Positions 55,402-63,360 of a stretch of DNA of 64,000 nt are shown piece by piece. The stretch is from Pseudoalteromonas sp. GCY (GTDB taxonomy: Bacteria; Pseudomonadota; Gammaproteobacteria; Enterobacterales; Alteromonadaceae). Within the stretch, counting starts at the first letter, position 1, and each line of letters starts with the position of its first letter. Both the position numbers and the translations under genes were made by a program. The notes under the pieces were generated by a model. The model saw only the letters and a program-made list of their open reading frames with translations. It was not told the DNA's origin and made no database searches. The stretch spans positions 1,875,501 through 1,939,500 of the forward strand of contig NZ_CP068023.1 in NCBI RefSeq assembly GCF_016695175.1, written 5' to 3'.

Positions 55402-55422
55402 GATCTACTTAAGCAGATCAAA
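55399..55422. promoter_or_regulatory. 24-bp near-palindrome upstream of the Crp/Fnr-type gene
   Basis: TTTGATCTACTT / AAGCAGATCAAA, one mismatch pair, directly after the sucCD terminator and about 57 bases before the regulator's ATG. No T-run follows the right arm on the plus strand. It is a candidate operator, perhaps for self-regulation. Confidence 0.45.
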
Positions 55423-55478
55423 AAATTGGTATTATCACAGCGAGTGTAATTAAATCGACTTCGGTGAGAGGACTGTGC

Positions 55479-56045
55479 ATGCCTTACCAAACTTTAGGGC
55501 AGCTCTGTGAAACAATGAAAGCTGAACTCTTAGCGTTCACTGATGAACATCCTGAATTTATTAGGACAAAACATACTCGAGGCGAAATAGTGCTGTCACA
55601 AGGTGATAAACAGGACGTAGGCTATTTTATCGAAAAGGGGAAGCTAGTTTCCTCAGCTATCAGCGAAGGTGGAGAGATAAGGCATAAGGAGTTTTATTTT
55701 CCAGGTGAGCTATGTATTTTGTATGCCGAGTGGATAAGGGACTTATCCAGCCACTTTCAACTAGCTGTAATTGAAGATGCGATATTAGTGCACGTTCCCT
55801 TGAGCCTGTTCAAGCAGCAGACAACAACAGAGCTTAAATTAAAGTTGTTTCAACAACAGCTACTTTTTAAAGAGGCAAAGGAAGCTTTTTTACTTTTAAA
55901 CACGGTTGAAGAACGCTATCGATTTTTACTTGAGTATAGAACTGACTGGGTAATGAAAATTACTAATCAAGATTTGGCAAACTATCTAGGATGCACCGCA
56001 CAAGGGTTATCAAGAATTAAAAATAGAATAAAGAAAAGAAATTAA
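55479..56045 (+). CDS. Crp/Fnr-family transcription regulator
   Basis: About 188 residues. A cyclic-nucleotide-binding-like beta barrel (about 30-125, TRGEIVLSQGDKQDVGYFIEKGKL) and a C-terminal helix-turn-helix (ITNQDLANYLGCTAQGLSRIKNRIKK). The FNR-type N-terminal cysteine cluster is absent, and the residues for cAMP binding in Crp are not evident, so the signal is unknown. ATG 55479 has GAGAGGA seven bases upstream and is preferred over GTG 55464. It is a single gene that converges on a small secreted-protein gene. Confidence 0.82.
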   Translation: MPYQTLGQLCETMKAELLAFTDEHPEFIRTKHTRGEIVLSQGDKQDVGYFIEKGKLVSSAISEGGEIRHKEFYFPGELCILYAEWIRDLSSHFQLAVIEDAILVHVPLSLFKQQTTTELKLKLFQQQLLFKEAKEAFLLLNTVEERYRFLLEYRTDWVMKITNQDLANYLGCTAQGLSRIKNRIKKRN

Positions 56046-56062
56046 TTAATTTATATTAATAA

Positions 56063-56100
56063 TAAACCACTATTAGAAACTAAGGTTTCTAGTGGTTTAT
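56063..56100. terminator. Convergent hairpin after the Crp/Fnr-type gene
   Basis: Long stem built from TAAACCACTA and TAGTGGTTTA with an inner AGAAAC/GTTTCT pair. It serves both the regulator gene (plus) and the small secreted-protein gene (minus). Confidence 0.7.
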
Positions 56101-56114
56101 TATGATTTTAGGAA

Positions 56115-56426
56115 CTACTTGGTAACGGTTTTGGTATTTAATTGACTACTTTGCAGTGGGGTATATACATCTCTATACATTACTGAAGAACCAAAAAAGC
56201 TCCTGTAAGTGCCAAGTATTACTTTACCGCCTTCACATGCGGCTTCTTCTTCAGTCAAATACCAAGGCGTATTTGAGCGCTCCGAAGCTGAATAACTATA
56301 GAGTACGCCATTGACGGTAGTTATACCATTTGCTGCATAATAGCACTCACTTGAATAATAAGTAATTTCTTGGGCAGATACTGCCGATGCTCCTAATACC
56401 ATAGATAACGCAATGAGTGATTTCAT
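56115..56426 (-). CDS. Small secreted protein of unknown function
   Basis: 103 residues with a clear signal peptide (MKSLIALSMVLGASAVSA, cleavage after residue 18). The mature part is rich in Tyr and Ser and has two cysteines (SECYYAANG and EAACEGGKV) that could form one disulfide. I do not recognise a family. Transcription is convergent with the Crp/Fnr-type gene. GGAAAC lies upstream of the ATG on the minus strand. Confidence 0.7.
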   Translation of the reverse strand: MKSLIALSMVLGASAVSAQEITYYSSECYYAANGITTVNGVLYSYSASERSNTPWYLTEEEAACEGGKVILGTYRSFFGSSVMYRDVYTPLQSSQLNTKTVTK

Positions 56427-56649
56427 TCTAGTTTCCTTTAAAATGTTAACTTACGTTGATTTGAGAATTTATCATAGAAGAGTTTTTAAAATATGCCACC
56501 AGTAATTTATGAAGTTTTTTATTTAAAAGTTGCAATTTTTATATTAGTTGCTATTTGAAGGATTTTTGTCGTAATTTGAAGTTGTCTTGTTAGAGATAAA
56601 AACAGCTAGAGCAAGACAATTTTGTCGGTGGTGGTAACCGTTAGTAGCC
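56427..56649. other. AT-rich intergenic region
   Basis: 223 bases, mostly A/T, containing the promoter region of the small secreted-protein gene. I see no gene or clear structured element. Confidence 0.5.
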
Positions 56650-56961
56650 TTATAAGCTATATTCACGCTCTACCTTGGCAATACGAGTCGTATAACTTTG
56701 ATACCATTTTTTATTGCCATTTTTTTGCGCCTCAATATGCTCAGCATTGGCTTTCCATGCTTTGATTGATTCTAGGTCGCGCCAATAAGAAACGGTGATC
56801 CCAACCTCCTCACGCGCTGATTCTAATCCTAAAAATCCGGGTTGAAGCTGTGCAAGCTCGACCATTCTCGAAGCGGTTTGGGCGTAACCCTCGTCGTCTT
56901 CATTTTTAATATTGGTAAAAATTACGGCGTAATAGGGTGGTGGTGGAGTAGTTGCTATCAT
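56650..56961 (-). CDS. Antibiotic-biosynthesis-monooxygenase (ABM) domain protein
   Basis: 103 residues with the ferredoxin-like ABM fold: YYAVIFTNIK, LAQLQPGFLGLESAR and VSYWRDLESIKAWKANAEH are typical of the YgiN/ABM group. The His in NAEHIEAQ matches the conserved family His. Such proteins act as small oxygenases or as heme- or quinone-related factors; the substrate is unknown. It stands alone, downstream of the hydroxyproline minus-strand pair. Confidence 0.8.
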   Translation of the reverse strand: MIATTPPPPYYAVIFTNIKNEDDEGYAQTASRMVELAQLQPGFLGLESAREEVGITVSYWRDLESIKAWKANAEHIEAQKNGNKKWYQSYTTRIAKVEREYSL

Positions 56962-57032
56962 AAGTTGTAACGCAGTAAATTGCAGGTGTTAGGTTTATAC
57001 CAATTAACCCGTGCTTAAATCAATCACGATAA

Positions 57033-57064
57033 ATGATGAGTTGCTTATCAGAGCATCTCATCAT
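57033..57064 (-). terminator. Hairpin after the M24 peptidase gene
   Basis: 13-bp stem with one mismatch (57033-57045 and 57052-57064), 6-base loop, 17 bases past the peptidase stop. Weak T content on the minus strand. Confidence 0.5.
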
Positions 57065-57080
57065 GTAGCTATCGCTAAGG

Positions 57081-58292
57081 TTATTCAACCCCAAAAGGGT
57101 TGTCTATGCTATGTGCAGGTTCAGTAAACCAACGTGGACCATCGTCGGTCATATAGAAATGGTCTTCCAAGCGAATGCCAAATTCATCAGGAATAACCAG
57201 CATAGGTTCATTTGAAAAACACATTCCAGCTGCAAGCGGTTCTGGGTTGTCTTTGACTAAATAAGGCCATTCGTGGATATCTAAGCCGATACCGTGCCCA
57301 GTGCGATGTGGGCAACCTGGTAGTTGATAGTCAGGACCGAGCCCATTGCTGGCAATATACTCTCTCGCGGCTTTATCAACAGCGCCACAGGGCGCACCAA
57401 TTTTGGCTGCATTAAATGCTGCAATTTGCGCTTGCTTCTCGATTTGCCAAACGGACTTTTGCTTTTCACTGGGGTCGCCAAAAACATAAGTACGGGTGAT
57501 ATCACTAAGATAGCCGTGTAACTTACAACCTGTGTCGACGAGAACCACATCGCCTTTTTTCAGCGTTTGTGGATTTTTTACACCATGTGGGAATGACGAC
57601 GCCACACCAAATAGCACAATACAAAAATAATTGCCCGGTGCCCCCACTTTTTTGTGCGCTTCATTAATAAAAGCTTCAACTTCGGTTGTGGTGATCCCTT
57701 CATACAGCATAGATGCCGTTGCTTTATGTACGGCAAGTGTCATGTCCATTGCACGTTGAATAAGGGCAATTTCATTGGCCGATTTATGCATTCTACAATG
57801 CGCAGTTACTGCCTTTGCATTGATAAGCGAAAGCTCAGGTGCCGCGATTCTGATCCCATCAGCAACAAAAAACGCAGTGCTTTCGTCAATGGCGAGTGTG
57901 CCTGTGCTATCAATATTGAGTGTGTTAAGTACGTTTGCGACGAGCTGGTAAGGAGATTCTTCTTCTTGCCAAGCATGAATAGGGCCTTCAATCAGCCAAT
58001 AATCCTTAATAGAGCCAATTTCAAAAAACGGGACGATAAACTGAACTTGTCCATTGGCGGGTAAAATAGCACCGACCAAACGCTCACTGGCGTACCATTG
58101 CAAACCAGTAAAGTATTTTAAATTTGTACCAGCATTTAAATAGAGTGCATCAATGTTGTTCTGCTGCATATATTGTTGAGCTTTCTCTATTCTTGCTAAA
58201 TACTCGCTTTCGCCAATTGGCGCTACGCCTTTGGTCATATCTTCTAAGTTATCTAGCGCCTGTTGCGCGCCTTGGTATGCAATACCTTTCAT
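57081..58292 (-). CDS. M24-family Xaa-Pro peptidase (prolidase-like)
   Basis: 403 residues. An N-terminal creatinase-like domain (about 25-165) precedes the pita-bread metal domain. The five metal ligands are visible: Asp in VLVDTGCKL, Asp in SDITRTYVF, His in TGHGIGLDIHE, Glu in SNEPMLV and Glu in RLEDHFY. No signal peptide, so cytosolic. It starts 15 bases after the FAD oxidase stop, so it belongs to the hydroxyproline locus; it may free hydroxyproline or proline from dipeptides such as those from collagen. That role is an inference from context. Confidence 0.87.
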   Translation of the reverse strand: MKGIAYQGAQQALDNLEDMTKGVAPIGESEYLARIEKAQQYMQQNNIDALYLNAGTNLKYFTGLQWYASERLVGAILPANGQVQFIVPFFEIGSIKDYWLIEGPIHAWQEEESPYQLVANVLNTLNIDSTGTLAIDESTAFFVADGIRIAAPELSLINAKAVTAHCRMHKSANEIALIQRAMDMTLAVHKATASMLYEGITTTEVEAFINEAHKKVGAPGNYFCIVLFGVASSFPHGVKNPQTLKKGDVVLVDTGCKLHGYLSDITRTYVFGDPSEKQKSVWQIEKQAQIAAFNAAKIGAPCGAVDKAAREYIASNGLGPDYQLPGCPHRTGHGIGLDIHEWPYLVKDNPEPLAAGMCFSNEPMLVIPDEFGIRLEDHFYMTDDGPRWFTEPAHSIDNPFGVE

Positions 58293-58307
58293 TTTTGTGA
58301 TCCTTAG

Positions 58308-59543
58308 CTAATTAAATCGAGCAATACTAAAGGGAGTAAGATCGATGTCGTTGGGCTTGTTGTCAATAAGATCTGCGATACATTCACTTGAAATTGCGGC
58401 TTGGGTCAGTCCTAAGTGCTGATGACCCAGTGCAAAATAAAGGTTGTGATGATTTGGCGCTTGTCCGATGACAGGTAAATAATCTGGGAGTGAGGGACGG
58501 CAGCCAACCCACAACGCTTCACTGTGCTGTGGCAGAGGTTGCCTTAATAGAATACTTGCGTGATGTAACAATACGCGAGCACGGCTGTAGTTGGGTTTAC
58601 TCTCCAGTGCGGCAAATTCTACCGTTCCGGCCAGTCTCAAACCTTGTGACATGGGCGTCATGATAAACCCTCGCTCACTTGATGCGACAGGTCGTGTAAG
58701 CGTATTATTCACTGCCAACATGTTGTGATAACCGCGCTCGGCAATCATGGGCAGTGAGTAACCTAAAGATGCACAGAGCGTTTTACTTGCAGCACCCGTT
58801 GCCACAACGACTTTGTTAAAGATCATCTTGTGGTTATTCGAGTTGAGTGTGTAGCCATGCTCTGTGTGGGTAATATCGTCGATTGAGCCTTGTTTGAATG
58901 CTCCCCCTAGCTGCATAAACTGCTCATATAACGTCAAACAGAGAGCGTAGGGATCTGTGCTATGCGCGACTTTATCAAAATACAGTGCCGAGGTAATGGT
59001 ACTTGATAGGCTCGGCTCCATTTCTCGGGCTTGATCACCTGTAAGTAAGCTCACTGAGATGTCTTGTTCGGCGTATTTTTTATAGCTTTGACGCGCAGAG
59101 CTTTCGTCACTTTCAAATACCAGTAAACTGCCGTTGCTAGATATAAGTGTATGATACTTATCACCAAGTAAACGCTGGTATGCGGGTAGTGCGCGTTCAT
59201 TTAAACTTCTAAGTGCGATTGTACCTTTGTGGAAATAGCTACTTTTCATTTGCTTTAAGAATCGTACAAACCAAGGAACATTTTTGAGCAAAGAGGTGGT
59301 CTCAATTCGCAAAGGCCCCATCGGATTGACTAACATGCCAGGCACTTTTGTTAGTAAAGCTGCATCTGCCATGGGAAATACCTGTTCTGTGGCAAAATGC
59401 CCCGCATTACCCTTAGAGCATCCCTCTGCGGGCTGATTTTTATCGAGCAAGGTAACAGCGTGGCCTCGTCGAGCTAATTGCAGCGCGGTGGTGATCCCAA
59501 TGATCCCTGCGCCGATCACTGCAATTTTATTATTACTTTCCAC
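58308..59543 (-). CDS. FAD-dependent amino-acid oxidase, probably D-hydroxyproline dehydrogenase
   Basis: 411 residues of the DAO/DadA family with the N-terminal dinucleotide fold IAVIGAGIIGITTALQLARRG (residues 7-27) and C-terminal GHQHLGLTQAA. In bacterial trans-4-hydroxy-L-proline pathways such an enzyme oxidises cis-4-hydroxy-D-proline to 1-pyrroline-4-hydroxy-2-carboxylate. That fits the divergent epimerase and deaminase genes. It shares an operator/promoter region with them. Specificity against proline or other D-amino acids cannot be read from sequence. Confidence 0.85.
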   Translation of the reverse strand: MESNNKIAVIGAGIIGITTALQLARRGHAVTLLDKNQPAEGCSKGNAGHFATEQVFPMADAALLTKVPGMLVNPMGPLRIETTSLLKNVPWFVRFLKQMKSSYFHKGTIALRSLNERALPAYQRLLGDKYHTLISSNGSLLVFESDESSARQSYKKYAEQDISVSLLTGDQAREMEPSLSSTITSALYFDKVAHSTDPYALCLTLYEQFMQLGGAFKQGSIDDITHTEHGYTLNSNNHKMIFNKVVVATGAASKTLCASLGYSLPMIAERGYHNMLAVNNTLTRPVASSERGFIMTPMSQGLRLAGTVEFAALESKPNYSRARVLLHHASILLRQPLPQHSEALWVGCRPSLPDYLPVIGQAPNHHNLYFALGHQHLGLTQAAISSECIADLIDNKPNDIDLTPFSIARFN

Positions 59544-59700
59544 AATTTACCTCACCATCCTAAATTGTATTTCCACATAGACATCAATCAGGCCTCGTTT
59601 AAATACCAAAAAGAAAAAATTTACCACTTATAAATCATAAAATTACAGATGTTTAAGCCAGTCATTTGAGTTGATGGCTAAAAAATCTCTCTTTTGAATA

Positions 59701-59729
59701 TTGATTATTGTATACAATATACCTATGAT
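59701..59729 (+). promoter_or_regulatory. Hydroxyproline-operon promoter with operator in the spacer
   Basis: TTGATT (59701-59706), 17-base spacer, TATGAT (59724-59729). A perfect 14-bp palindrome TATTGTATACAATA (59706-59719) lies in the spacer. The core TTGTATACAA resembles sites of FCD-type GntR regulators, and such a gene lies at the end of this locus. A bound repressor would block RNA polymerase; the divergent oxidase gene starts about 160 bases away. Confidence 0.7.
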
Positions 59730-59771
59730 GGCAAGCACAATAACTAAACAACCTAATGAAAGGCGAGAACG

Positions 59772-60686
59772 ATGAACGTAAATTGGCAGGGTGTATATCC
59801 AGCAGTAACCACTCAATTCCATGATGATGAAAGCATCAACTTTGATACTACCAAAGAGATGATAGATAACCTGATTAACGAAGGGGTTCATGGCATCATA
59901 GTATTAGGCACCGTCGGTGAAAACTGCTCACTCACGGCTGACGAGAAACGCCAGGTTTTAAAAGCGGCAACAGAAGTGGTAGGTGATAGAGTGCCACTAC
60001 TTAGTGGTGTGGCTGAAACCACAACAGCGCTTGCTGTCGAGTTTGCCAAGGATGCAGAAGCGCTCGGCATAGATGGACTGATGGTATTGCCGGGGATGGT
60101 TTACCGCTCAACCGAGCGCGAAGCTATTCATCATTACCAACAGGTAGCGCGAAGCACGGCATTACCTATTATGATTTACAACAATCCGGTGACCTACGGT
60201 GTCGATGTGTCTATTGAAGGCATGAAAACCTTAGCTGAGGAGTCCAATATTGTTTCTGTAAAAGAAGCAACGGAAGATACCCGTCGTATTAGCGAGCTGT
60301 TTAGCGCATTTGGCGATCGCTACGTTGTATTTGGTGGTGTTGATGATATCGCACTGGAAAGCCTGATGCTTGGTGCGACGGGTTGGATCTCGGGATTGAC
60401 CAATGTATTCCCACGCGAGTCAGTGGCTATTTATAAACTTGCCGAACAAGGTCGCTATGAGGAAGCGCGCGCACTGTGGCGTTGGTTTTTACCTTTGCTA
60501 CGCTTAGATACTATTCCCACACTGGTGCAGTGCATCAAATATGCAGAACATTTGGCTGGACGTGGTAGTGAAGTGACTCGCTCTCCAAGATTGCCACTCA
60601 CCCAAGAACAAAAGGCTTACGTGAGTCGTTTGTACGATGAAGCGATGGCAAATCGAATTGACTTAAGCCAATATAACTTGGACTAA
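59772..60686 (+). CDS. DapA-family lyase, probable pyrroline-4-hydroxy-2-carboxylate deaminase
   Basis: 304 residues, Schiff-base aldolase fold of the dihydrodipicolinate synthase family. The Schiff-base Lys is K164 in VSVKEATEDTRRI; the Tyr in IMIYNNPVTYG and GTVGENCSLT complete the site. In hydroxyproline catabolism this enzyme deaminates and dehydrates the pyrroline to 2-oxoglutarate semialdehyde. The cluster with epimerase, oxidase and semialdehyde dehydrogenase is the reason for preferring this over DapA. GAAAGG-type RBS precedes the ATG. The epimerase follows after four bases. Confidence 0.86.
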   Translation: MNVNWQGVYPAVTTQFHDDESINFDTTKEMIDNLINEGVHGIIVLGTVGENCSLTADEKRQVLKAATEVVGDRVPLLSGVAETTTALAVEFAKDAEALGIDGLMVLPGMVYRSTEREAIHHYQQVARSTALPIMIYNNPVTYGVDVSIEGMKTLAEESNIVSVKEATEDTRRISELFSAFGDRYVVFGGVDDIALESLMLGATGWISGLTNVFPRESVAIYKLAEQGRYEEARALWRWFLPLLRLDTIPTLVQCIKYAEHLAGRGSEVTRSPRLPLTQEQKAYVSRLYDEAMANRIDLSQYNLD

Positions 60687-60690
60687 GCGT

Positions 60691-61692
60691 ATGATTTTAG
60701 GCACCTACTATTGTATAGATGGCCACACCTGTGGCAATCCCGTGCGCTTGGTCACAAGCGGTCATCCAACGCTTTTGGGCGAGAACATGAGTGAAAAGCG
60801 CCAACATTTTTTACGTGACTACGATTGGATAAGGCGCGCACTGATGTTTGAGCCCAGAGGCCATGACATGATGTCGGGTGCCTTTTTATATCCACCGACC
60901 ACTGCGGATGGGGATGTGGCAATCCTATTTATCGAAACCTCTGGGTGCTTGCCGATGTGTGGGCATGGCACTATAGGGACAGTCACTTTTGGCCTTGAAA
61001 GCGGCCTTATTACTCCAATGGAACAGGGTGTACTCAAGCTTGACACCCCTGCGGGGCGCGTGAATGCCTATTATGAGATGAAAGCAGGTAAAGTGACTTG
61101 GGTAAAGCTCTACAATGTGCCGGCATTTTTGGCGTACCAAGCGGTGCCTGTCCACGTTGATGGGCTAGGGGAGCTCATCGTTGATATTGCCTATGGTGGT
61201 AACTTTTACATTATTGTTGAGCCTCAAAGTCTATTTGCTGGTGTGGATCAAAGCCGCGCCGCGGAATTACTGGCGTGGAGCCCCAAAGTGCGCGCGGCAG
61301 TTAACGCGCAAACAAACCCAATTCATCCTGAAGACTCTACCGTGTGTGGCGCCTCCCATGTGTTATGGACAGGTAAGCCACGGCACCCAGATAGTCATGC
61401 GGCCAACGCAGTATTTTATGGCGATAAGGCGATTGATAGGTCGCCTTGTGGTACCGGCACAAGTGCACGAATGGCACAGCTGTTTGCAAAAGGACTGCTA
61501 AAAGATGGCGATACGTTTGTTCACGAGAGCATCATAGGCAGCCAATTTATCGGTAAGGTCGAAGGCACAACTGAAGTTGCGGGAAAAGCCGCAATTCTGC
61601 CAAGTATTCAAGGTTGGGCACGTCAAACGGGGAGTAATTGTATCACTGTAGATGACGAAGATCCGTATGCATTTGGTTTTCAGGTGCTCTAG
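60691..61692 (+). CDS. 4-hydroxyproline 2-epimerase (proline racemase family)
   Basis: 333 residues. Both catalytic cysteines are present: C90 in LPMCGHGT and C253 in SPCGTGTSA. Two Cys indicate an epimerase/racemase; the related trans-3-hydroxyproline dehydratases replace the second with Thr. The likely reaction is trans-4-hydroxy-L-proline to cis-4-hydroxy-D-proline, the first step of the pathway encoded around it. It is four bases after the DapA-family gene and 33 bases before the dehydrogenase gene. Confidence 0.9.
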   Translation: MILGTYYCIDGHTCGNPVRLVTSGHPTLLGENMSEKRQHFLRDYDWIRRALMFEPRGHDMMSGAFLYPPTTADGDVAILFIETSGCLPMCGHGTIGTVTFGLESGLITPMEQGVLKLDTPAGRVNAYYEMKAGKVTWVKLYNVPAFLAYQAVPVHVDGLGELIVDIAYGGNFYIIVEPQSLFAGVDQSRAAELLAWSPKVRAAVNAQTNPIHPEDSTVCGASHVLWTGKPRHPDSHAANAVFYGDKAIDRSPCGTGTSARMAQLFAKGLLKDGDTFVHESIIGSQFIGKVEGTTEVAGKAAILPSIQGWARQTGSNCITVDDEDPYAFGFQVL

Positions 61693-61724
61693 CCATTAAG
61701 ACTGAAAGAAAACAGGAGCTAACA

Positions 61725-63221
61725 ATGAATTTATCAGGAAAGAGCTATATCAACGGTGCGTGGCAAGCCGCACAAATGGCATCAACGTTTTACGCGTTTT
61801 GCCCAGCAACCAATGAGCCACTGACGCAACCTTTTTTTAATGCCAGTGAAGCACAAGTAGAGGAGGCCGTTAATGCAGCAGAGCAGGCTTTTAAGGCTTA
61901 TCGTAAAACCTCGATGACTGCTAGAGCAGAATTTTTAGAGACCATAGCCCAAGAAATTCTCGCCTTAGGTGATGAGCTGATCACCACCACGATGGCAGAA
62001 ACTAACCTGCCAAGGCTAAGACTCGAGGGCGAGCGTGGCCGGACGGTAAACCAATTAAACGCATTTGCCGCAGCGCTGAGAGATAACCTAGCAGAGCTCA
62101 GTCTAGATAAAGAAGAGCAAGCCGACCCAAATCGCACGCCGCTGCCTAAGCCAAAAACACTGCTTAAGCATATTCCTATTGGCGTTGTTGCGGTGTTTGG
62201 CGCGTCAAACTTCCCGTATGCCTTCTCTACGCTTGGGGGTGATACCGCAGCTGCGTTAGCCGCTGGCTGCCCTGTGGTATATAAAGGTCACCCAGCACAT
62301 CCGGCAACGTGTGAGCTAATGACTAAGGCCATCGCCACAGCAATAAGCAAGTGCGATATGCCAAGCGGGGTGTTTTCAATGCTGCAAGCGAAAGCATACG
62401 ATGTCGCGCATTGGCTGGTTAAAGCCGAGCCTATCAAAGCGGTTGGATTTACAGGCTCCTTTGGCGTTGCAAAAGCATTGCAAGACACCATCGCGAAGCG
62501 CCATGAACCTATCCCGCTTTACGGTGAGCTTGGCAGCGTAAACCCGCAAATTGTCTTACCTGAAAAAATACAGTCGCAAGGCGCAGAGCTTGGTGCACAA
62601 TTTGTCCAGTCTTTACTTATGGGTAATGGTCAATTTTGTACTAGCCCCGGTATTTGGTTGGTGCCAAGTAGTAGTTCGCAAGCATTTATCGAGACGGCTA
62701 AGCAAAATATTAGCGCAGCGCCTTCAGATACCTTATTGACCCCAGGCATTTTAAAAGCTTACCAAAACAGCATCGCGGCGCTAAAAGTACACCCTCAGGT
62801 AACCTTATTAAGTTCTGGTGATCAAGCACAGCCGTTTCATGCAAACGCCCATTTGTTCCTAACGGATAGCAAAAGTTTTGCAACCGATGCAAGGCTTAAA
62901 GAAGAAGTCTTTGGGCCAAGTGCTTTAGTGGTGAGCTATGACAACTTAGCGCAGCTTAAAGACTTAATCGCAGATTTAGATGGACAGCTCACCGCCAGCA
63001 TTCATGGCACTGATTCTGACCTACATCAAGCCGAAGACATCATAGAGGCGTTACAATACCGCGTAGGTCGATTGATTTACGGGCAAATGCCAACGGGCGT
63101 TGAAGTGTGCGCCACTATGAACCATGGTGGGCCGTTTCCATCATCAACCGATGTACGTTCAACATCGGTAGGGTTAGAAGCGCTCAAACGATTCGTAAGA
63201 CCAATTTGTATACAAAGTTAA
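61725..63221 (+). CDS. 2-oxoglutarate semialdehyde dehydrogenase (KGSADH-type)
   Basis: 498-residue aldehyde dehydrogenase. Catalytic C305 lies in GNGQFCTSPG and the general-base Glu E268 in YGELGSVNP; FGASNFPYAFSTLGGDTAAALAAG (split motif around residues 164-187) is the NAD(P)-binding region of the KGSADH group. It oxidises 2-oxoglutarate semialdehyde to 2-oxoglutarate, the last step of hydroxyproline use. GGAGCT precedes the ATG. Its last codons overlap a second TTGTATACAA palindrome. Confidence 0.9.
   Translation: MNLSGKSYINGAWQAAQMASTFYAFCPATNEPLTQPFFNASEAQVEEAVNAAEQAFKAYRKTSMTARAEFLETIAQEILALGDELITTTMAETNLPRLRLEGERGRTVNQLNAFAAALRDNLAELSLDKEEQADPNRTPLPKPKTLLKHIPIGVVAVFGASNFPYAFSTLGGDTAAALAAGCPVVYKGHPAHPATCELMTKAIATAISKCDMPSGVFSMLQAKAYDVAHWLVKAEPIKAVGFTGSFGVAKALQDTIAKRHEPIPLYGELGSVNPQIVLPEKIQSQGAELGAQFVQSLLMGNGQFCTSPGIWLVPSSSSQAFIETAKQNISAAPSDTLLTPGILKAYQNSIAALKVHPQVTLLSSGDQAQPFHANAHLFLTDSKSFATDARLKEEVFGPSALVVSYDNLAQLKDLIADLDGQLTASIHGTDSDLHQAEDIIEALQYRVGRLIYGQMPTGVEVCATMNHGGPFPSSTDVRSTSVGLEALKRFVRPICIQS
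63205..63216. promoter_or_regulatory. Second TTGTATACAA palindrome at the end of the dehydrogenase gene
   Basis: Perfect 12-bp palindrome TTTGTATACAAA across the last sense codons, 145 bases before the GntR-type start. It shares the 10-bp core with the operator at 59706-59719. It may be an auxiliary operator for looping or self-regulation, or chance in the Cys-Ile-Gln codons. Confidence 0.4.
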
Positions 63222-63229
63222 GCAAACCA

Positions 63230-63257
63230 AGCCCATAGCATTGCTATGGGCTTTTTT
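63230..63257 (+). terminator. Terminator of the hydroxyproline operon
   Basis: Stem AGCCCATAG / CTATGGGCT with a 5-base loop and a T-run. Confidence 0.9.
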
Positions 63258-63308
63258 ATTCAGACATAATTCGCACATCAAACTTATATACTCGACAAAC
63301 ATGCAATT

Positions 63309-63337
63309 TGAACTCAGATACGTTTATAATGAGTTCA
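63309..63337 (+). promoter_or_regulatory. Inverted repeat overlapping a -10 element upstream of the GntR-type gene
   Basis: TATAAT at 63325-63330 is a good -10, but the -35 position (TGCAAT) is poor. The perfect 8-bp repeat TGAACTCA / TGAGTTCA (63309-63316, 63330-63337) flanks it. Candidate control site. Confidence 0.4.
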
Positions 63338-63360
63338 TAAAACAATAATTACTAAATACT

